64,000 nt of DNA from Thamnaconus septentrionalis (lineage: Eukaryota; Chordata; Actinopteri; Tetraodontiformes; Monacanthidae), in assembly GCA_009823395.1 (NCBI GenBank), contig CM020508.1:5416515-5480514 (forward strand), in the 5' to 3' direction. A program made the position numbers and the translations under genes. The stretch's first letter is position 1. Each line of letters opens with the position of its first letter. Shown here piece by piece: positions 13,001 through 27,413 of the stretch. A model generated the notes under the pieces. That model was not told the origin of the DNA and did no database searches. It worked only from the letters and a program-made list of their open reading frames with translations.

Positions 13001-16000
13001 ACACACACACACACACGCTGTCAGCCACAGCGACTAAAATCCCCGCTGCTGATTACAGGTCATTAGCTCAAACTCTCTTCCCCCCCTTTTTTTTTCCACA
13101 CTGCTGCGGGTTAAGTTGGGCTGTGCAAACGGCTCGTTGTGAGGGGGCAACCTGCCCATTACGGAAAATCAAACAAAAAAGGGATCTGACCTGTTTGTAG
13201 AGGGCGGCCACGTAAGGATTCCCCACGAAGGACTTGGTTCCCTGGTGCAGCTGCTGGATCCTGAAGCATTCGCCGATCACGATCTGTCACGAGATGGATT
13301 GACTTGGGATAAACTGATTTGGGATAAACTAGCTCTGCATTCATGGATCTTTAAAAAAAAAAAAAAAAAAAGCCTAGGCTATTCAATAAAAAAAAGGTTT
13401 GAGTGTGTATCATGCAGAAATTCTAAGTTAATTCCAGACTGCAGGAAAGAGAGAATGGAGAGGAGGAAGTTGATGGTGGAAACAAGACAAACACGCACAA
13501 AGACACACACAGAATGACCATAACCTGCCTTTCCCTCAGGCAGTTTGGAGGTGAGGCCAGATTATCAATTAGTGATGGTGCTCTGGTGCTCGATGACATG
13601 ATGCTGTCGTTTTTTTGTTTTTGTTTCGTTTGAGATATAGAGAGGATAATTAGACAGTAGAGACAGCGCAAGAGGGAGAACCAAGAGGGATGCAAAGATA
13701 AAAAAATAAAGCTGGGGGTCGTTGGTTGTAGACTGGGTCAAAATTTCACGCCGTCTGACCCCCGCCGTGGAGGATTTATGCGGAGTTAATCGTCTGCTGC
13801 TGCGGCTTAAGTCCAGCAGGTTTACCCTGAATCCCACTCAGGCGCTTTTTAAGTGGCCCCCCGGTTGAGGGGCCTCGTCTAAAACTGAGGGGGCCTTTAA
13901 CCGAGCCGAGCCCAGAGGGGCGGCCGGACGTCAATCAGGAGCGAGGCACCTGGAGCGTCTCTGACTGACAGCCGCTCGCTGACCACTTCTCCCCTTCACT
14001 TCCTTCCTCTCTCCACACTTGGCCTGCTAACACCCAGTCCCTGGGGAGGCGGGGAGGGGTCTCTCTGATTGATGATGTTTTTCTCATGTGTAAAATATAA
14101 CTTAGTGTTGCTAGGCGTTTTTACCTTATAGCGATAAACCCTCACTATGTTACGCAAAGAGGGGGACTTTTAGGCTGAGCACTCTTCCTTTTCCTTCCCC
14201 CCGGTGAGTTTCCAGTGGGCGGGTCCTCACTGGAGACCACAGGCCTCACCGATGCGATGTTATCTGGATCGTCAATGTAAATGTTCAAACAACTCGACAG
14301 CTCTTTCGCTAATTCCTCTTCTCACAGCCTGTCAGGCGCAGCGACGTGAGACCGGCGGTCGGGGCTGGCGGGGTTTCCCATCACAGAGAAGCAAAGCCTG
14401 CCTGCGTGCGTGTGTGTAGGTAGGTATACGTACGTGCACGAGCCCACCACAAGCGTGCGCTATGAGTGCGTTCAAGGAATCGGCACGCTAATGGAACGCA
14501 GCTGTGCGAGACACGCCAAGGGGGAACTGAGCAACTGAAAATCGCACGCTGTGGGCGGTGCACTGCACGCCAGCGCGCGCGGCTGTGTGTGCGTATTGGA
14601 GCGACGGCTCAGTCGGGGAAATTATGAGCAGGCTGCGCCGCAAAGAGTCTGGGGGCTTTAAAGACCATCTAAGGGTAAAACCACGTGGCGCTAATTGACA
14701 GACGCAGGCACGTGGCGTTATTAAAGAGAGTTTCCACTGACATGGAAAAGTTCTGGGGCTGAACTGCAGAGGGAGCGACGGGAGGCTTCACCGGGTGGAG
14801 GCCTCAGGTGAGAAGCCGGGATTGGGGGGGGTGGTTCGGATGGGGTCATGGGGTCATTGACATATTTAGCCAAAGTTATGCGCGGAAGTTGCAAGAGGGC
14901 GCGGAGTCGCAAGTGGGAGGTCTGGGAAGAGCTGCACAGATCTTGTAAAGCTGTTCGTGGGAGTAAACACGCACTTCCTATTGGCGCCTCGGGCGGGCAA
15001 AAAAAAGTTTGCTTCTATCTTGGGGGAGTAAAAACCGATGATGCGGTGGAGGGGGCGAAGGGTGGATGAAGGATGCAAAAGGTTTAGAAACGTAGGAGAA
15101 CATTGAGAGCAGAGGAAGACTGGAGTGTTGCTGCATGATCAAGTTATCACTCAAACGTTTGGGTGAAGGGTCTCTGTGTTAGTGAGGTCGGGCTACGAGA
15201 CTCAGGAGGGGGAAGGACAAAAAAATAAATAAAATATTTACAAAATAAAGGAAGAAACGACTAAAATTTGGAGTGAAAGCAGAAGTCACAGGCAGGTGTG
15301 AAAAGTCGACTTACAGAGAAGATGCCAATTAGAATGCCGACACCACAAAGCACGGCATCGCTAATGGTGTCGCCCTCTTTTCGCGGGTAGCGGATGGACT
15401 CGTCGGAACAGTAAAACCCGCGCTGGTACGGCTTTATGGTGCTAGTCTCAATGATCAGGAAAGGCAGGCTAGCTACAAAGAGACAACGAGAGAAAGGAGG
15501 AGAGAGGAGAGGAGGGATCGAGGTGGGGGGGGCAGGAAGACAGGAGGGAGGAGGGAGAGAAGAAGAGAGGAAAGAGAGAAGAGAGAACAAGCAACCGGTC
15601 AGTGACACAGACATAAACAGAGGAGAGCGGAGGCAGCGCAGGAAGCACGCCGGCGGCGGGTGCGTTGGCGCGGCAGAGGTGGGCGGGGCTACGGCCAACA
15701 CGAGCTCGCTTTCTGGTGGCGGCGCTTTTTTTTTTTTTTTTCATTTCCAAAAGTGAGCCGCCGTGGCCCCTGCCCGGCCTCGGACCTGCACCCCGGGCGG
15801 GGCTGCTTCCTGGGCTCCCTGGCGGAGACTTACGGACACCGCGGGCAGTGTCACGCCGACGCCGATGAGCACCGACGAGGGCACAGTGCTCCTCTTGTAG
15901 GGGAAGCTGATGCTGGAGTCGGAGCAGTAGAAGCCCCTCTGGTACGGACGGACAGTGGTGCGGTGCAGAACCAGGCTGGGCAGCATCGCTGACACACACA

Positions 16001-18589
16001 CACACACACACACACCAGGTCTAAATACAGTGACTTCCCCAAAGCAGCCACGACTTACCTGGAAACTGCAGGCGGAAATAAATCAGTTAGCAGTCAGCGG
16101 TTAGCAGTTAGCAGTTCACTTCTTATTGACAGCTGGGGGGGTATATTTACCGAGCAAACACTGCCCCCCACCCAAGCTCCTTTTTTGTGCACCTGCCAGT
16201 CTATTGTGAGCTCAAGTTTGTCCTTTGGCATTGTGGTGGGTGGAGACCACCCGACCTCTTCTGACAGAGCAAACGCCGACAACAACTGCGAGGGCTTAGC
16301 AAGAGCGACGGGCCGAGGAGGGTCGAGGTGCCGTTTGTGGGTAGAACTTAAGGCCTCAGGGGTTCAGGCGCTCATGAAAAGAGTTGGCAAACAGGCAGAT
16401 TAGCCGCTCAGGTGTTATATTAACTGGTTGTTAAGGAGAAAAAAAATTTTTTTTTTTGTCTTCGCAAACATGAGAATTCAAAGCGGCAGTGAAGTTCAGG
16501 AGGGCAAAAGGGGTTTAGTGGTTTGCTTCTATGGCAGCAGACATGAGGGAGCGCTCAACATGTGTGTGTGTGTGTGTGTGTTTTTTTTTTTCAATGCAAA
16601 AGCAAAATAAAAAAAGACCAGTGAGTAAGTAAATAAGTAAGACCACACGGCATCCTAATTCTGGGACTTTCACCACCTCCATGACATGGTTTCACCTCGT
16701 GCAGCTTATAAACAAGGGAGGCAGCGCTCAGGACACACGCAGCCGCCGTCTGGAGGACCCACCAACGTATACATTCAGCAGCCAGACGAGACAGAAAATA
16801 TTCCAGCGTGCGGTCGGCGCGGTGGGCTCACATCACAGGGATTTCTGACGTCTGGGTCAAAGTCAGAAATCTGCTCATGAGAAACCGCCACTGTTGTCTC
16901 ACCGGCGGAGCGAGCGGATCGCGTTACCAGTCCGTCGTGGAAAAAAACGAGGAAGAAAAAAACCCTCCCTGCTGCTCAACTTCCACACAGAGTTCCTATT
17001 GGGGACTTTTTTTTTTAGCGGACAGCCCCTTTAACGTCCCTGTTGCGATACCATCTCCCACTTGAAAGAGGGGCGGAAGGGTTGTCTCAGGTGTGAGTGA
17101 GTCCACGTTGACGTTAGCGTAGCCAAATGGAATAATCAGCTGCTTCTATTCGCTGCTTTGATTTGATTCTTTTCAAAACAGCCTTCTGGAAGCGTTTGAG
17201 AATGAACTCAAACCCACCAAAGCGCCAAAGTTCACATCATCATTGGTCTCAAGTTGCTGGCAGAGACCTTGCAAGGTAAGAGGTGTGAATGTTGCGTCCG
17301 TGGCCAGTTTAAATGAAAGACGGCGAAGTGGTCTCTTGTTTGAAGGATCTTTTCAGATCATTTGTTTTGTTGATTCGCCGTCTGTCCTGTGGTTCGTCGG
17401 TTGGTCCGGCAGGCCGGGCAGCGCACCTGCATAAACAGGGCTCAGTGCCACGACATGCTGCTGCGGCTGCTGGGGGAGGAGGCCACACAAGGCCCGGCCA
17501 GACTCTGGTGGTGTCCAAGAACCAACCATGTCCGCACAAAACATGCAGCGGGGTGAGCTGCTGGCAAGCCTGCTCGCACACGTCCGGAGCAACTACGGCC
17601 CTCTGCCGTCGTCCACCGCAGACTTGACCTGCACCTGCACCTGCAGCTGCAGCTGAGCTCAGCAATGTCATCAAAGATGTCAGCGCCCACCAAAAAATTA
17701 GGCGCTGGTCAGCAGCGCCGAGCGGCTCGTTGCGCAGACTTTCCTGCTGAGAACTCTTATTTGTTTACGTGATATTCTTAGCCTTTTTTTTCCTTTCCTC
17801 CTTTGACCTTTGAACTTTGACCCCACCGGCCGGCACAGCGAGAGCCTCTGTTTGTTAAGACTGTGCGTGCAAAAACAAAAAAAAGTGAGTCGTGCTGGGT
17901 GAGCGCTCAGAAATGGGATCATGCTGCCAATCTCTGCTCCGTTATTCCCTTTTCTCCCCAACCCCCCTCCCACCCTCACCCGCCCACCTCCCTTTCCCTG
18001 CTCTCTGGCCTACTTGCGGAGTGGTGGTGGTGGAGATTCAGATGCTAATGAGGGAGACCTGAACGGGGACGAGGTCATAGGCTTAACAGACATGGGAAAC
18101 ATGCACACGCACGCGCTCACGCGCACGCAAAACCGGTACTTAGCGGCTAAACTGAGACTGCGGAGACGGGCGGCCTGGGAAATTTGAGCAACTCCTCCGA
18201 GTGGGCAGGGAGAAGAGAAAGAGAAAGAGAAGCTGGTGGGCGCTGGAGCGCCTGGCCGCCGCCGATGGGAGGCCGCCGTGAAAGCCCCTCTGTGCCTCTG
18301 CGCCCACCAGGCACTGCCACGCCGAGCCGTTCCGTCGTGCCACCCCTGCCGCCTGAAAGCCGCCTAAGAACGGAGAGACATTCCCCTCATACCACAGTCG
18401 CTCCAGGATCCTCTCACACTTTCCAGCCCTGAGAAACACCCCGCCAGGCCCATCCGAGCCCCATCTGCAAAACCCTGTCGCAAAAAAAGAAATAACGCCC
18501 CCCCCCCGACACCCGCACACACTCCCAGCGCCCCCCTTTAATTACAACGGGATAAAGAGCGAGCGGCAGTCATATAGGGTCCGTTGACC

Positions 18590-18628
<39 letters not shown>

Positions 18629-21053
18629 CAGAGAGGGAGGGGGGAGAGTGAGGGGGGATAGGGGGCGAAAACAAAAAGAAGTGGGCTGGGTGGGCCGGCT
18701 GTCGGCCTGCAGTGCGTCAGTGAATTAAAAAAACACTACTTTACGAGCGCCGTCACGGGGTCAGAGGGGCCCGGTGACGCTTTGCGATGCTTCAAAAGCA
18801 GCGGATACTTTCAAGAGACACCTGGGCAACCTGCAAACTGTCACTCCTGCAGTCACAAGGGTCCATTCGTAAAGGATTAAAAAAGAAGAAGTTTGCAAGT
18901 CCAACGTCTGCCTCTTTGCCTCCCTGCTTGTGTTTTGTTTGGGTTTTTATTCCACTACTGCTGCAGAGGTTAAGCATTGTGCGCATTCCTGCCAACGGGT
19001 CTAATGAGCCAATAAGACACTGAGCCGCTTTCCAACGCTGAGAACAGGCGCCTGAGAATAATTGAGGCCTGAAAAATTCCTCAATGGAGAACGAACACAG
19101 CTGGGAAAAAAACAGCAACACACACACATTGAAAGTGGGTGGTTCTGTTCCGGCTTGGGGAAGAGTTCTATTTGTCTTATCAGATTCTGCCACGCATTTC
19201 TGCCTTGCAGTCCATGAGCTGAACCACTTCAAGGCACTAAAGGGTGATTACCCAGGGGTCAGATGGAGAGCCAGGTATTTATTTGGCTGGTTGTATCGGT
19301 GTTTATATGCAGAGGTCGCGGCTGGGCCTCGTGTCCGTGTGTCGGAAGGAGCAATCTCACCATCTATAGACTCATTTTCGACCCTCCGCCGTGCCAAAAA
19401 AGCCAAGTTCGAGTTAGCCGCTGCTACCTGCGAGGCGTGCGAGCGCACATTTGTTTGTGCGGTGGAGATTATCCAGCCCGCGCCCGTTTGATTGGCTTTG
19501 GAGTTAAATTTGGTATAGCGAGTTAGCGCTTAGATTAGCTGTTCTAACGCCGCTAAATCTGATTCCTCGCATTGCCTCCGTGCCGCGGGGCTGAGGCTCG
19601 GCCAGCTACTATTATTTTCTGTCATCCTGAGAGCCGATCAACACGGGAGGAACAGGACACAATGACACGCCACCGGTGGCTCCGCTGGCGAGAGGTCAAA
19701 ACCCTCCGGACACGCAGAGCGGCTCTCTTGCATCTGCGGCGGCTCTCCGACGGTCTGCGCTGACATTTAAACAGGCATTAACAGGGGCTGAATTAAGAAT
19801 GATATCATGATCGTGGAAGGCTTGAGTGCCTGCCAAGTGTGGTGTGTGTGAGACACAGAGAGAGAGAGAGCGAGAGGCTGAGAGGCTGAATGGGAGGCGG
19901 AGCCGGGCAAAGGAAAAGGTATTGTGGCGTTCCCTAATGGAGGATTTCCTCCTCCTGTCTCTCAAACACGCCGTGTGACCCGTCCTGACATTAGTGGGAC
20001 CCAGACTGGAGGGCGGAGGCTGCAAGGGGTGGTGGTGGTGGTGGTGGAGTGGTCCTGGCTGCATAGACTGGCCAGTCAATCAATCTCACTTTGTCTTCTC
20101 TTCAAAGATTTTTTTCCCCCCTCGTGCATCAATTCGGATGACAGTGTGGGAATCAAGTCAGTTCTGGGCCACATCTTGGAATAACATGTTATGGTGTATA
20201 TATTTGGCCTAAAAGATCTATTAGACAAAAGAGGTTTATTGATTTTTTAATCAAATGTTTTTCTTCCTCCTTCCTCCCAACTAATTTGCAGATTAACGAA
20301 AAAAAACAACACGGCAATCTTGAGCACGGCGGCCTCTTTTCTAAACAATCCGCCGTCTGGATCCCCGGAGAATTGTCAAGGACACTTCCTGTATTCCCTA
20401 ATCTCGCCCAGACTAAACTGAACGACTCGTCGCCGTGCAAACAGCTGCCAGTATCAGTGGCAGGGGTTGGACTCGGTGTGACCTGCGATTGTCTCTCCGG
20501 GCGTCGTTATGTCACGCACGGCTAGTGGGTTACATGAGTGCAGGATCTGGGCGAACCCGGTCTCTGGAGGAAAACGCTTCAGTTGTGAGCCTGAGACACA
20601 CACACTGGCGGTCGCACACACCCTGCAAGGCGACCTTTCGCCATGGAAACGTCTACAAGTGGCCTACATGGCTGGAATAAAAGGCCGCATGTAAAGATAT
20701 TATGTGGCGGTTACGCGATACGTGTGTGACTCTCCGGACGACTGCGTGTCTGCGACGAGCGGCCGAGGCCGCCTTGAGTCTGATCACTCACAACGTCGCA
20801 GGCCTTCACAAAAGCAAGGTCGCACGGGGGGCCCAAGGTTGAAGCAGATTGAATATCGCTGTTGTGAGTCGGCGGCTGCGTGCAGAGCGCGAGTCCCGTT
20901 CAACTTCTAATCTTCCGGCGACCGAATGCGACGCAGGAGAGAATGCGTGGCTTCCCAGACATTTGGCAGCAGGGTGCGTAGGTTAGCCGAGGGGGTCAGA
21001 GGTCGGGGATGCGACAAACGTCTCAGGTTGTTCCACTGTGGCATGAAAGAGCA

Positions 21054-21098
<45 letters not shown>

Positions 21099-21218
21099 GA
21101 GTGCCTGTGTGTGGCTCTGTGGGTGTCACACTGGATGGCTGCGGCCGCGCTGGCAGCTCGAGCCGAGGCCTTTTCTTAAAACATTTCTAAGCTGTCAACC
21201 ACAGAGGGCTTCAAAAAT

Positions 21219-21253
<35 letters not shown>

Positions 21254-21619
21254 CTTTCTTTCTGTCTGGCTGCAAATAAACACGCTGAGCTGCATGTGAA
21301 GAAGCCGAGAGGACAGCAGCGCCGGGCCTCGTTTTTCAGAAGCAAAAAAAAAAAAAACCCTCACAATGACGGTGCATTTTTTTTTTTTTTTGACGGTGCA
21401 TGTTTGTAAATACACACATGTGCGGTCATGTGACAGTGTTTTGGCACCGGCAGGTACGCTAGCTGGGACTCGGCGTCGCTCTTTATCTTCGCCACCTACG
21501 CACCGACAAAGCCAACAAACACACACAAAAGTGCGCGCGCGTCCAGGAGCGGCTGAGGTCAGCAGAGCCGTGAGAGGGCGTGCAAAGTGAATCCCTGCCA
21601 CCATCACCCCCCACCCCCT

Positions 21620-21655
<36 letters not shown>

Positions 21656-22020
21656 CACCCACTGTGTGTGAATGCTGCCGGGCTGAAGCATGTGCTTACT
21701 CAGAGGGATTTTTATTCACGGGGACAATAAATGTCCTTTTTTTTCCACGCAGGCATCGCTGGGGACGCTCTGCACCGGTCGGGTGGGACTTTAAACTGGC
21801 GGGCACCTGCAAGGGCGAGGGCGGGTGTGGTGGAGGGGGAGGGAGGCAGCTTCCGAATAGCGTTGCCGTTGGCCCGTCGGTGAGGAGGAAGAAGGTTCGG
21901 GGCTCAGGATGGCCTTAAAAAAAAGACCAGTTCCAGCTCATCAAGCTACTTGAGGGAACCTGAGCTGAGGTCAGAGGCCGAACCAGGATCTTCTAGATGA
22001 TGGGTGTCAGAGTCTCTCTC

Positions 22021-22074
<54 letters not shown>

Positions 22075-22734
22075 GTCTGTCTGTTGCTGCCATAATAGCA
22101 TTATTAACCCCCGCGGAACAAAAGCCCGGCTGTGACCGGCTGAGGACAGAGAGGCCTTTTGAAACCTGACGCCTCCATCTGGATGAAGATCCCCTTCACT
22201 TCACTTCCTTCCTCCGCCCCCCCTCCCTGCCTCCCCCCGCCAGCTCACCTTCGCAGCATCTGCCGCCATTATCCGCAGACAATTGAAGGCGCCTGGCTCG
22301 GCCGTTGGATGATTTTACGCACCCACACACAGACACACACACACACGACACTGCGCTCTGTATGTAAAAGGGGATTGGCGCTCGGCGGCCGTGGCGGAGA
22401 TAAAGCCCACGCCAACACAGATGCTGATCTGATTAGCCAAACAGCGCCGCAGGGCCGCGGCTGACCAGATAAGCGCTCAAAGGCCCGACGGTCCCGCCGA
22501 ACAATGCAGCTCCGCGGGCCGTAAAACACTGACGGATGATAATAAAGTGGCCTTGAGGAGGGAGGCAGGGGAGAGGAGGGGAGGGGAAGGAGCGAGAGAC
22601 CCTCCCCTCTCCTGGATTTCATCCTCCCTTCTGTTGGCCCCGCAAAAAACCGATTGGTCCTCGTTAGCGACGGGAACAAAAGAGTGATGGGACGCATCAA
22701 AAGGGTCATTGTTCACAGCCAAACAGTGAATTCT

Positions 22735-22788
<54 letters not shown>

Positions 22789-22835
22789 CCCTCCCCCACC
22801 AGTCCCCTGTAACTGTGGATGCACGCAGCAGGCCG

Positions 22836-22880
<45 letters not shown>

Positions 22881-23588
22881 GGAAAGTGACAGACAGAGGG
22901 GTCTGTGTAACAGCGGGGGGGAGGCCCAGGCCGGGACAATGTGTTGTGATGAGGCCTCTCGCTTTGAGCCGACTGTTTTTGCGAGCCGCCGCTGCCTCTG
23001 CGCTCATCTCAATTCGAGTTGCCGCCGGCGTCGCTGGCGTTGGAGCTGAGATGCTGCAGATGCTGCCTTAAAACGCAGTGTAATAATAACAAGAAAAATT
23101 GGAAAATTCCAAATCTTTCCAACTTTACAGGTCAGGGGAACAATCAGGTGTTTGTGCATGAGCTCACTTACCCTGCGCATACACACCAGCGCACTCAGGT
23201 TTTCACAAAATATTCATTTTGTAAGCCGCGGGGAGTTTAGACGCAAAGCTTTAAAAACACACACAACAAGAATGACGGCTAACAAAAGTTTAGAGTGGGC
23301 TCCAGCCCGGTAATCCTTGTTTATCTAAATAAGCACTCTGCGGGTGTAATTACAGATAAGAAAGTGGGGAGAGACAGAGAGCAGAGGCAAAGGGGGCCTT
23401 AACTTCGCCGCCATTGTTACGAGCCGCCGCCGCCGAGAGTCGTGACTTACGTTGTGCGAATTTGCGGCGGCGGCGGCGGCGGAAAATAACTGGCGGGTGA
23501 TGAATGTGTCTGGTTTGTGTAACCGGCAGAAAAAGACACTGTCACATCAGTTGAGTTGATGCCTGGGGTTTACCCGCCGGGACCACAT

Positions 23589-23641
<53 letters not shown>

Positions 23642-25702
23642 ACAAAAAAGCGACGCATGTGCTCGCCGCACAAACACATTCGCAAACATAATCGCACGGA
23701 TACACAGACTGCTTTAGCCACGGGGGGGGTAGAGGCCGATCTAATGACAGCTCTGCCTCTACCTCATAAACCTCACGGGTCACACACACACACACACACA
23801 CTTACACTCACACACGCCTAATGTCAGCCCTGCGCAGGCAGAGAGCGGCCACATGTGACAGCGGCTGGGGCTTGAAACGTTAGAAAGGAAATATACGACG
23901 TCGTCTACGCAAAACGCTTGAAATACACAGTCGGTGTGGATGAAGTGGAACCGCCTCCACTGCCGCAGCTGCAGGTCTCTGCAGGTCTCTTTGCACTCTC
24001 CTTTTAGGGAAAAGGCCCCTCACCTTTAAACATGACCTCGTCCTGCTGCAGCCACAACACAGACCCATGCTCCGCCAATAACATGACGGCCGGGTGATGT
24101 AATCGCATCACGGCCGTCCGGAGCCCAGGGTGGAGTTCCGTTATTGCCCATTCATCGTCACGAGGCCAGAAGCTCGAAGGAGACGGAGCAGTGCAGGAAC
24201 GCATCAGTCCATTTGTCTTCCTCAACTCTGACCTCAGCCGCCAAACAGAGAGAACAGGCCGACCAGGAGCTTCTGACTCGCCCGTATAGAAAAGGTAAAC
24301 AAAGCTAATGGCTGCTGGAAGAAAAACAGCGATCGCTCCTCTGTGTACTGATTGAAATAAAAGCATCCCCCTGAGCAATGTTGGACATGGCGGACGCAAT
24401 GAAGAGAAGAGGATAATGCAATGTTGATGTTTAATGGGCAACTATTAACATCAGGTAGTCTATAAGCTGCACGGCCAGACTGCTGAAGGACCACCGGCGG
24501 CACTGCACCACATGTTCCTGAGTGCAGGAGTCGCCTTGTTTGACTTTTTTTCCAGTTTCAAAGCTCTGGCGAAAAATCTCACAACGCCGACTTTCCGTGA
24601 TGCACACGAACTGAAATCATTCAATCCGGATGTTTAATAGGCCGGGCTCGCCACCGGCTTTCTTTCACAAAAAGTTCCTCTCCGGGACTGTGAGGCCGGT
24701 TGAGGAGAGCGGAGACAAGCTTGAGTGGAGTAGGAGTCACGGGGGGGAAGGAAGGGGGCTCTGCATGGAAATGGGTTACAGGGCAAAAAAAAAAAAAAAA
24801 TGGACAGGATTTCGTTTCACAACCACACCTACCTCCGACCGACACTACCTTTCCGTTTCCCACCCTTTCCTGTACACCACTGCGCACACACACACACACA
24901 CACACACTCATCATGCCCTCCCGTTCAATCACTCCCCCAAAATTGCACCAGATGTCACATCTTTGGCCGCGGCGCGGCCGCAGCAGCAGCAGCTACAGCA
25001 GCAGCAGCCCCCGTTCAAGAATTTGAGTAATTTTGAAAAAAATATTTGTGCGAGCGGCTCGGGATTGAAGTGGCTGAGGCCGGCCGAGGCCGAGGTTAAA
25101 CCTCTCAGGGTTTAATGAGGGGCCGCGTGAGTGACTGCTGTAATGCAATAGCAGCTGATGGGGTAAGGAGGAGGAGGAGGGGGAGGAAGGATCTCGGGGA
25201 GGGGGGGGGGGGTCCTGGATGCAGCCATGTAGGGTCAACGCTCCAGCGGGCCGGTCGTGAAAAAGCCGAAGCCGAAGCTGAATTCCATGTCAGCTCCTCG
25301 TGGAAAGATCACGTCAGCAGAGCGCACGGCACCGTCACGGTGCAGGACGGAGACGAAGACGCGGGGGATCCGAGTGACTGATGGGCGCGTTGGGGAGTTC
25401 TGTAAACTAATGGATGCTAATGTTTGGCTGCTAAAAATCCAGCAGAGGAGGCCTGGGACATTTCATATTTATACTCTCCAAAAAAAAAAAAAAAAAAAAT
25501 CTCTTCCAAACCAGAGAGACATTTATGGACATGACCAAGAGTTGTGTTGCATTGTGTAAAACTTAATCTGGGTTTCGGTTTGAGAGTTGTCTGGCAGCTG
25601 CCACGAAGAGCGTGATTTTTTTCGCAATGAAAAGTCAACTTTAGACTTGATGACAGTGTGCCATCGCACAGAAGAGCCGTCCGTCCTCCTCAGAGCGCGC
25701 GC

Positions 25703-25739
<37 letters not shown>

Positions 25740-27378
25740 AGGCACACGAGACAAATGAAAAGAATGAAATCCCACAGCCCGCTGTGGGAGTGTTAGCGTA
25801 TTTATAGCTGCGTACGATGTGTGTGCGTGCGTGCGTGCGTGCCCCCCCCCCACAACGCCTCCATACAGTGTTGCTAAATAAGCCCGCCGGCCGTTTTAGA
25901 GCGGAACTTGAGGCAAAGCGAAATCAGCGAGACAATCGTGGGCTGTAAGTCAAGAACTTGGCGACGATCTGTGAGTGTGTGCGTGTGTGTGCGTTTTCTC
26001 CCCACACAGCTCCATTCAGAGCCTGCTGTGTTTACTCATCGCTCTTTTTTGTAGCCGAGCGGAGGAAACATTTTGGTTTTTGTCACTTTGTAATTAAAGA
26101 CGTCCTCAGATGTCCTTATTGCGAGCCGGGCAATTAGCTGCGCCAGAGGGCGTCTGCAGACCTGACAAGCCTTCAAGGAGGGTCGCGGCACACGCAGGCC
26201 GTCTATAGCACCAGCTGGTAGGCAGAAACCAATTATACGTACAATATATATGGACATAATATATAGTCCCGGTGCACAGTATCCTCTCCCGGCGGCACAC
26301 AGAGAAACGTCCATTCAAGGCAACACACATCTGCACGAGCCAAACACCCACATTCTTTGTCCCTCACCCCCTCGGCCCCCCCTCTTCTCCCTTTCTTCTT
26401 CTCTTTCAACCCCACTACCTCTCCACCCTCTGCCCCTCCCAAGTGCAAAAAAAAAAACAACTCCCTTTGCACCACTAAAGCGGGACAACTAATCATCAAC
26501 GAGCAGCCAGGTCGTCATTAGCATGACAAAAGAGAATCGATGGGACCATTTGGAAGTGTCCTTGTCATGCGTGTGTGTGTATGTGTTTGTTTTTATATGG
26601 CAAGGACGTGCCAAGTGCACAGCTTGCAGAGAGTTGAAGGAAATCTGTTCTACATGAGCTCCGAGCTCATCTACATTCATATGAGGAGAACGGATGAACA
26701 CCGGGAGGTGCTGGAGGTTCTTTAATAAGTGAAAACCCAACACAAACCCCACTGGAAACTAAAAAAAAAAAAAAAAGTTCAGTCGAGCCGCTCTGCCTGT
26801 TTGAGAAAACACCTGCGAAGAGCTGGAGTTAATCTGCACTATTTGTTACATGCTAGCCAATAAAATGAAAAACATCGTCTTCCTGTGCGGTATTGCGGTC
26901 CTTATTGCCTCCGCTGTCGATGCTCCAGTTTGGTTTGTCAAAGCTGCTGCTGCTGCTCCGGCTCCCACCTGCTCCTACAAAGCCTGGTCAGCCACGCGTC
27001 CCACCTCTCTCTACATCTCTCTTCCCTGTCAGATCCCAGAGGCATTCCCCTTTACCACAACACATGCTTAAGCAATTATTCCACGCAGTTCGCCTGAACG
27101 GAGAGGCGGGGGGAAGAAGAGAAAGAAAAGGAGAGAGAGGGGCAGAGAAAGTGATTTCAAGTGGAGCGATCAGGAGGCAGCTGGCCAGGGATTTGCAAGG
27201 GGCTCCGGGAGAGAATGTGTAGAAGTTAGAGCGCGACTGCCATAATCCGTTTCTAGAGGGGAGAAAGGAGAGACGGTGGTGGTGGGGGGCTGACAACAAG
27301 CAGGACAGATGGGTGGGGGCGCTCCAGCTCAAAACTAGAGGGCTACAATGACAAGAGACAAATAAAAATCTATCAAAG

Positions 27379-27413
<35 letters not shown>

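Noticed and set aside
24960..25030. CAG-rich stretch (SSSYSSSS frames) in plpp3 intron 1
   Set aside because: Short degenerate trinucleotide repeat without an exon structure.
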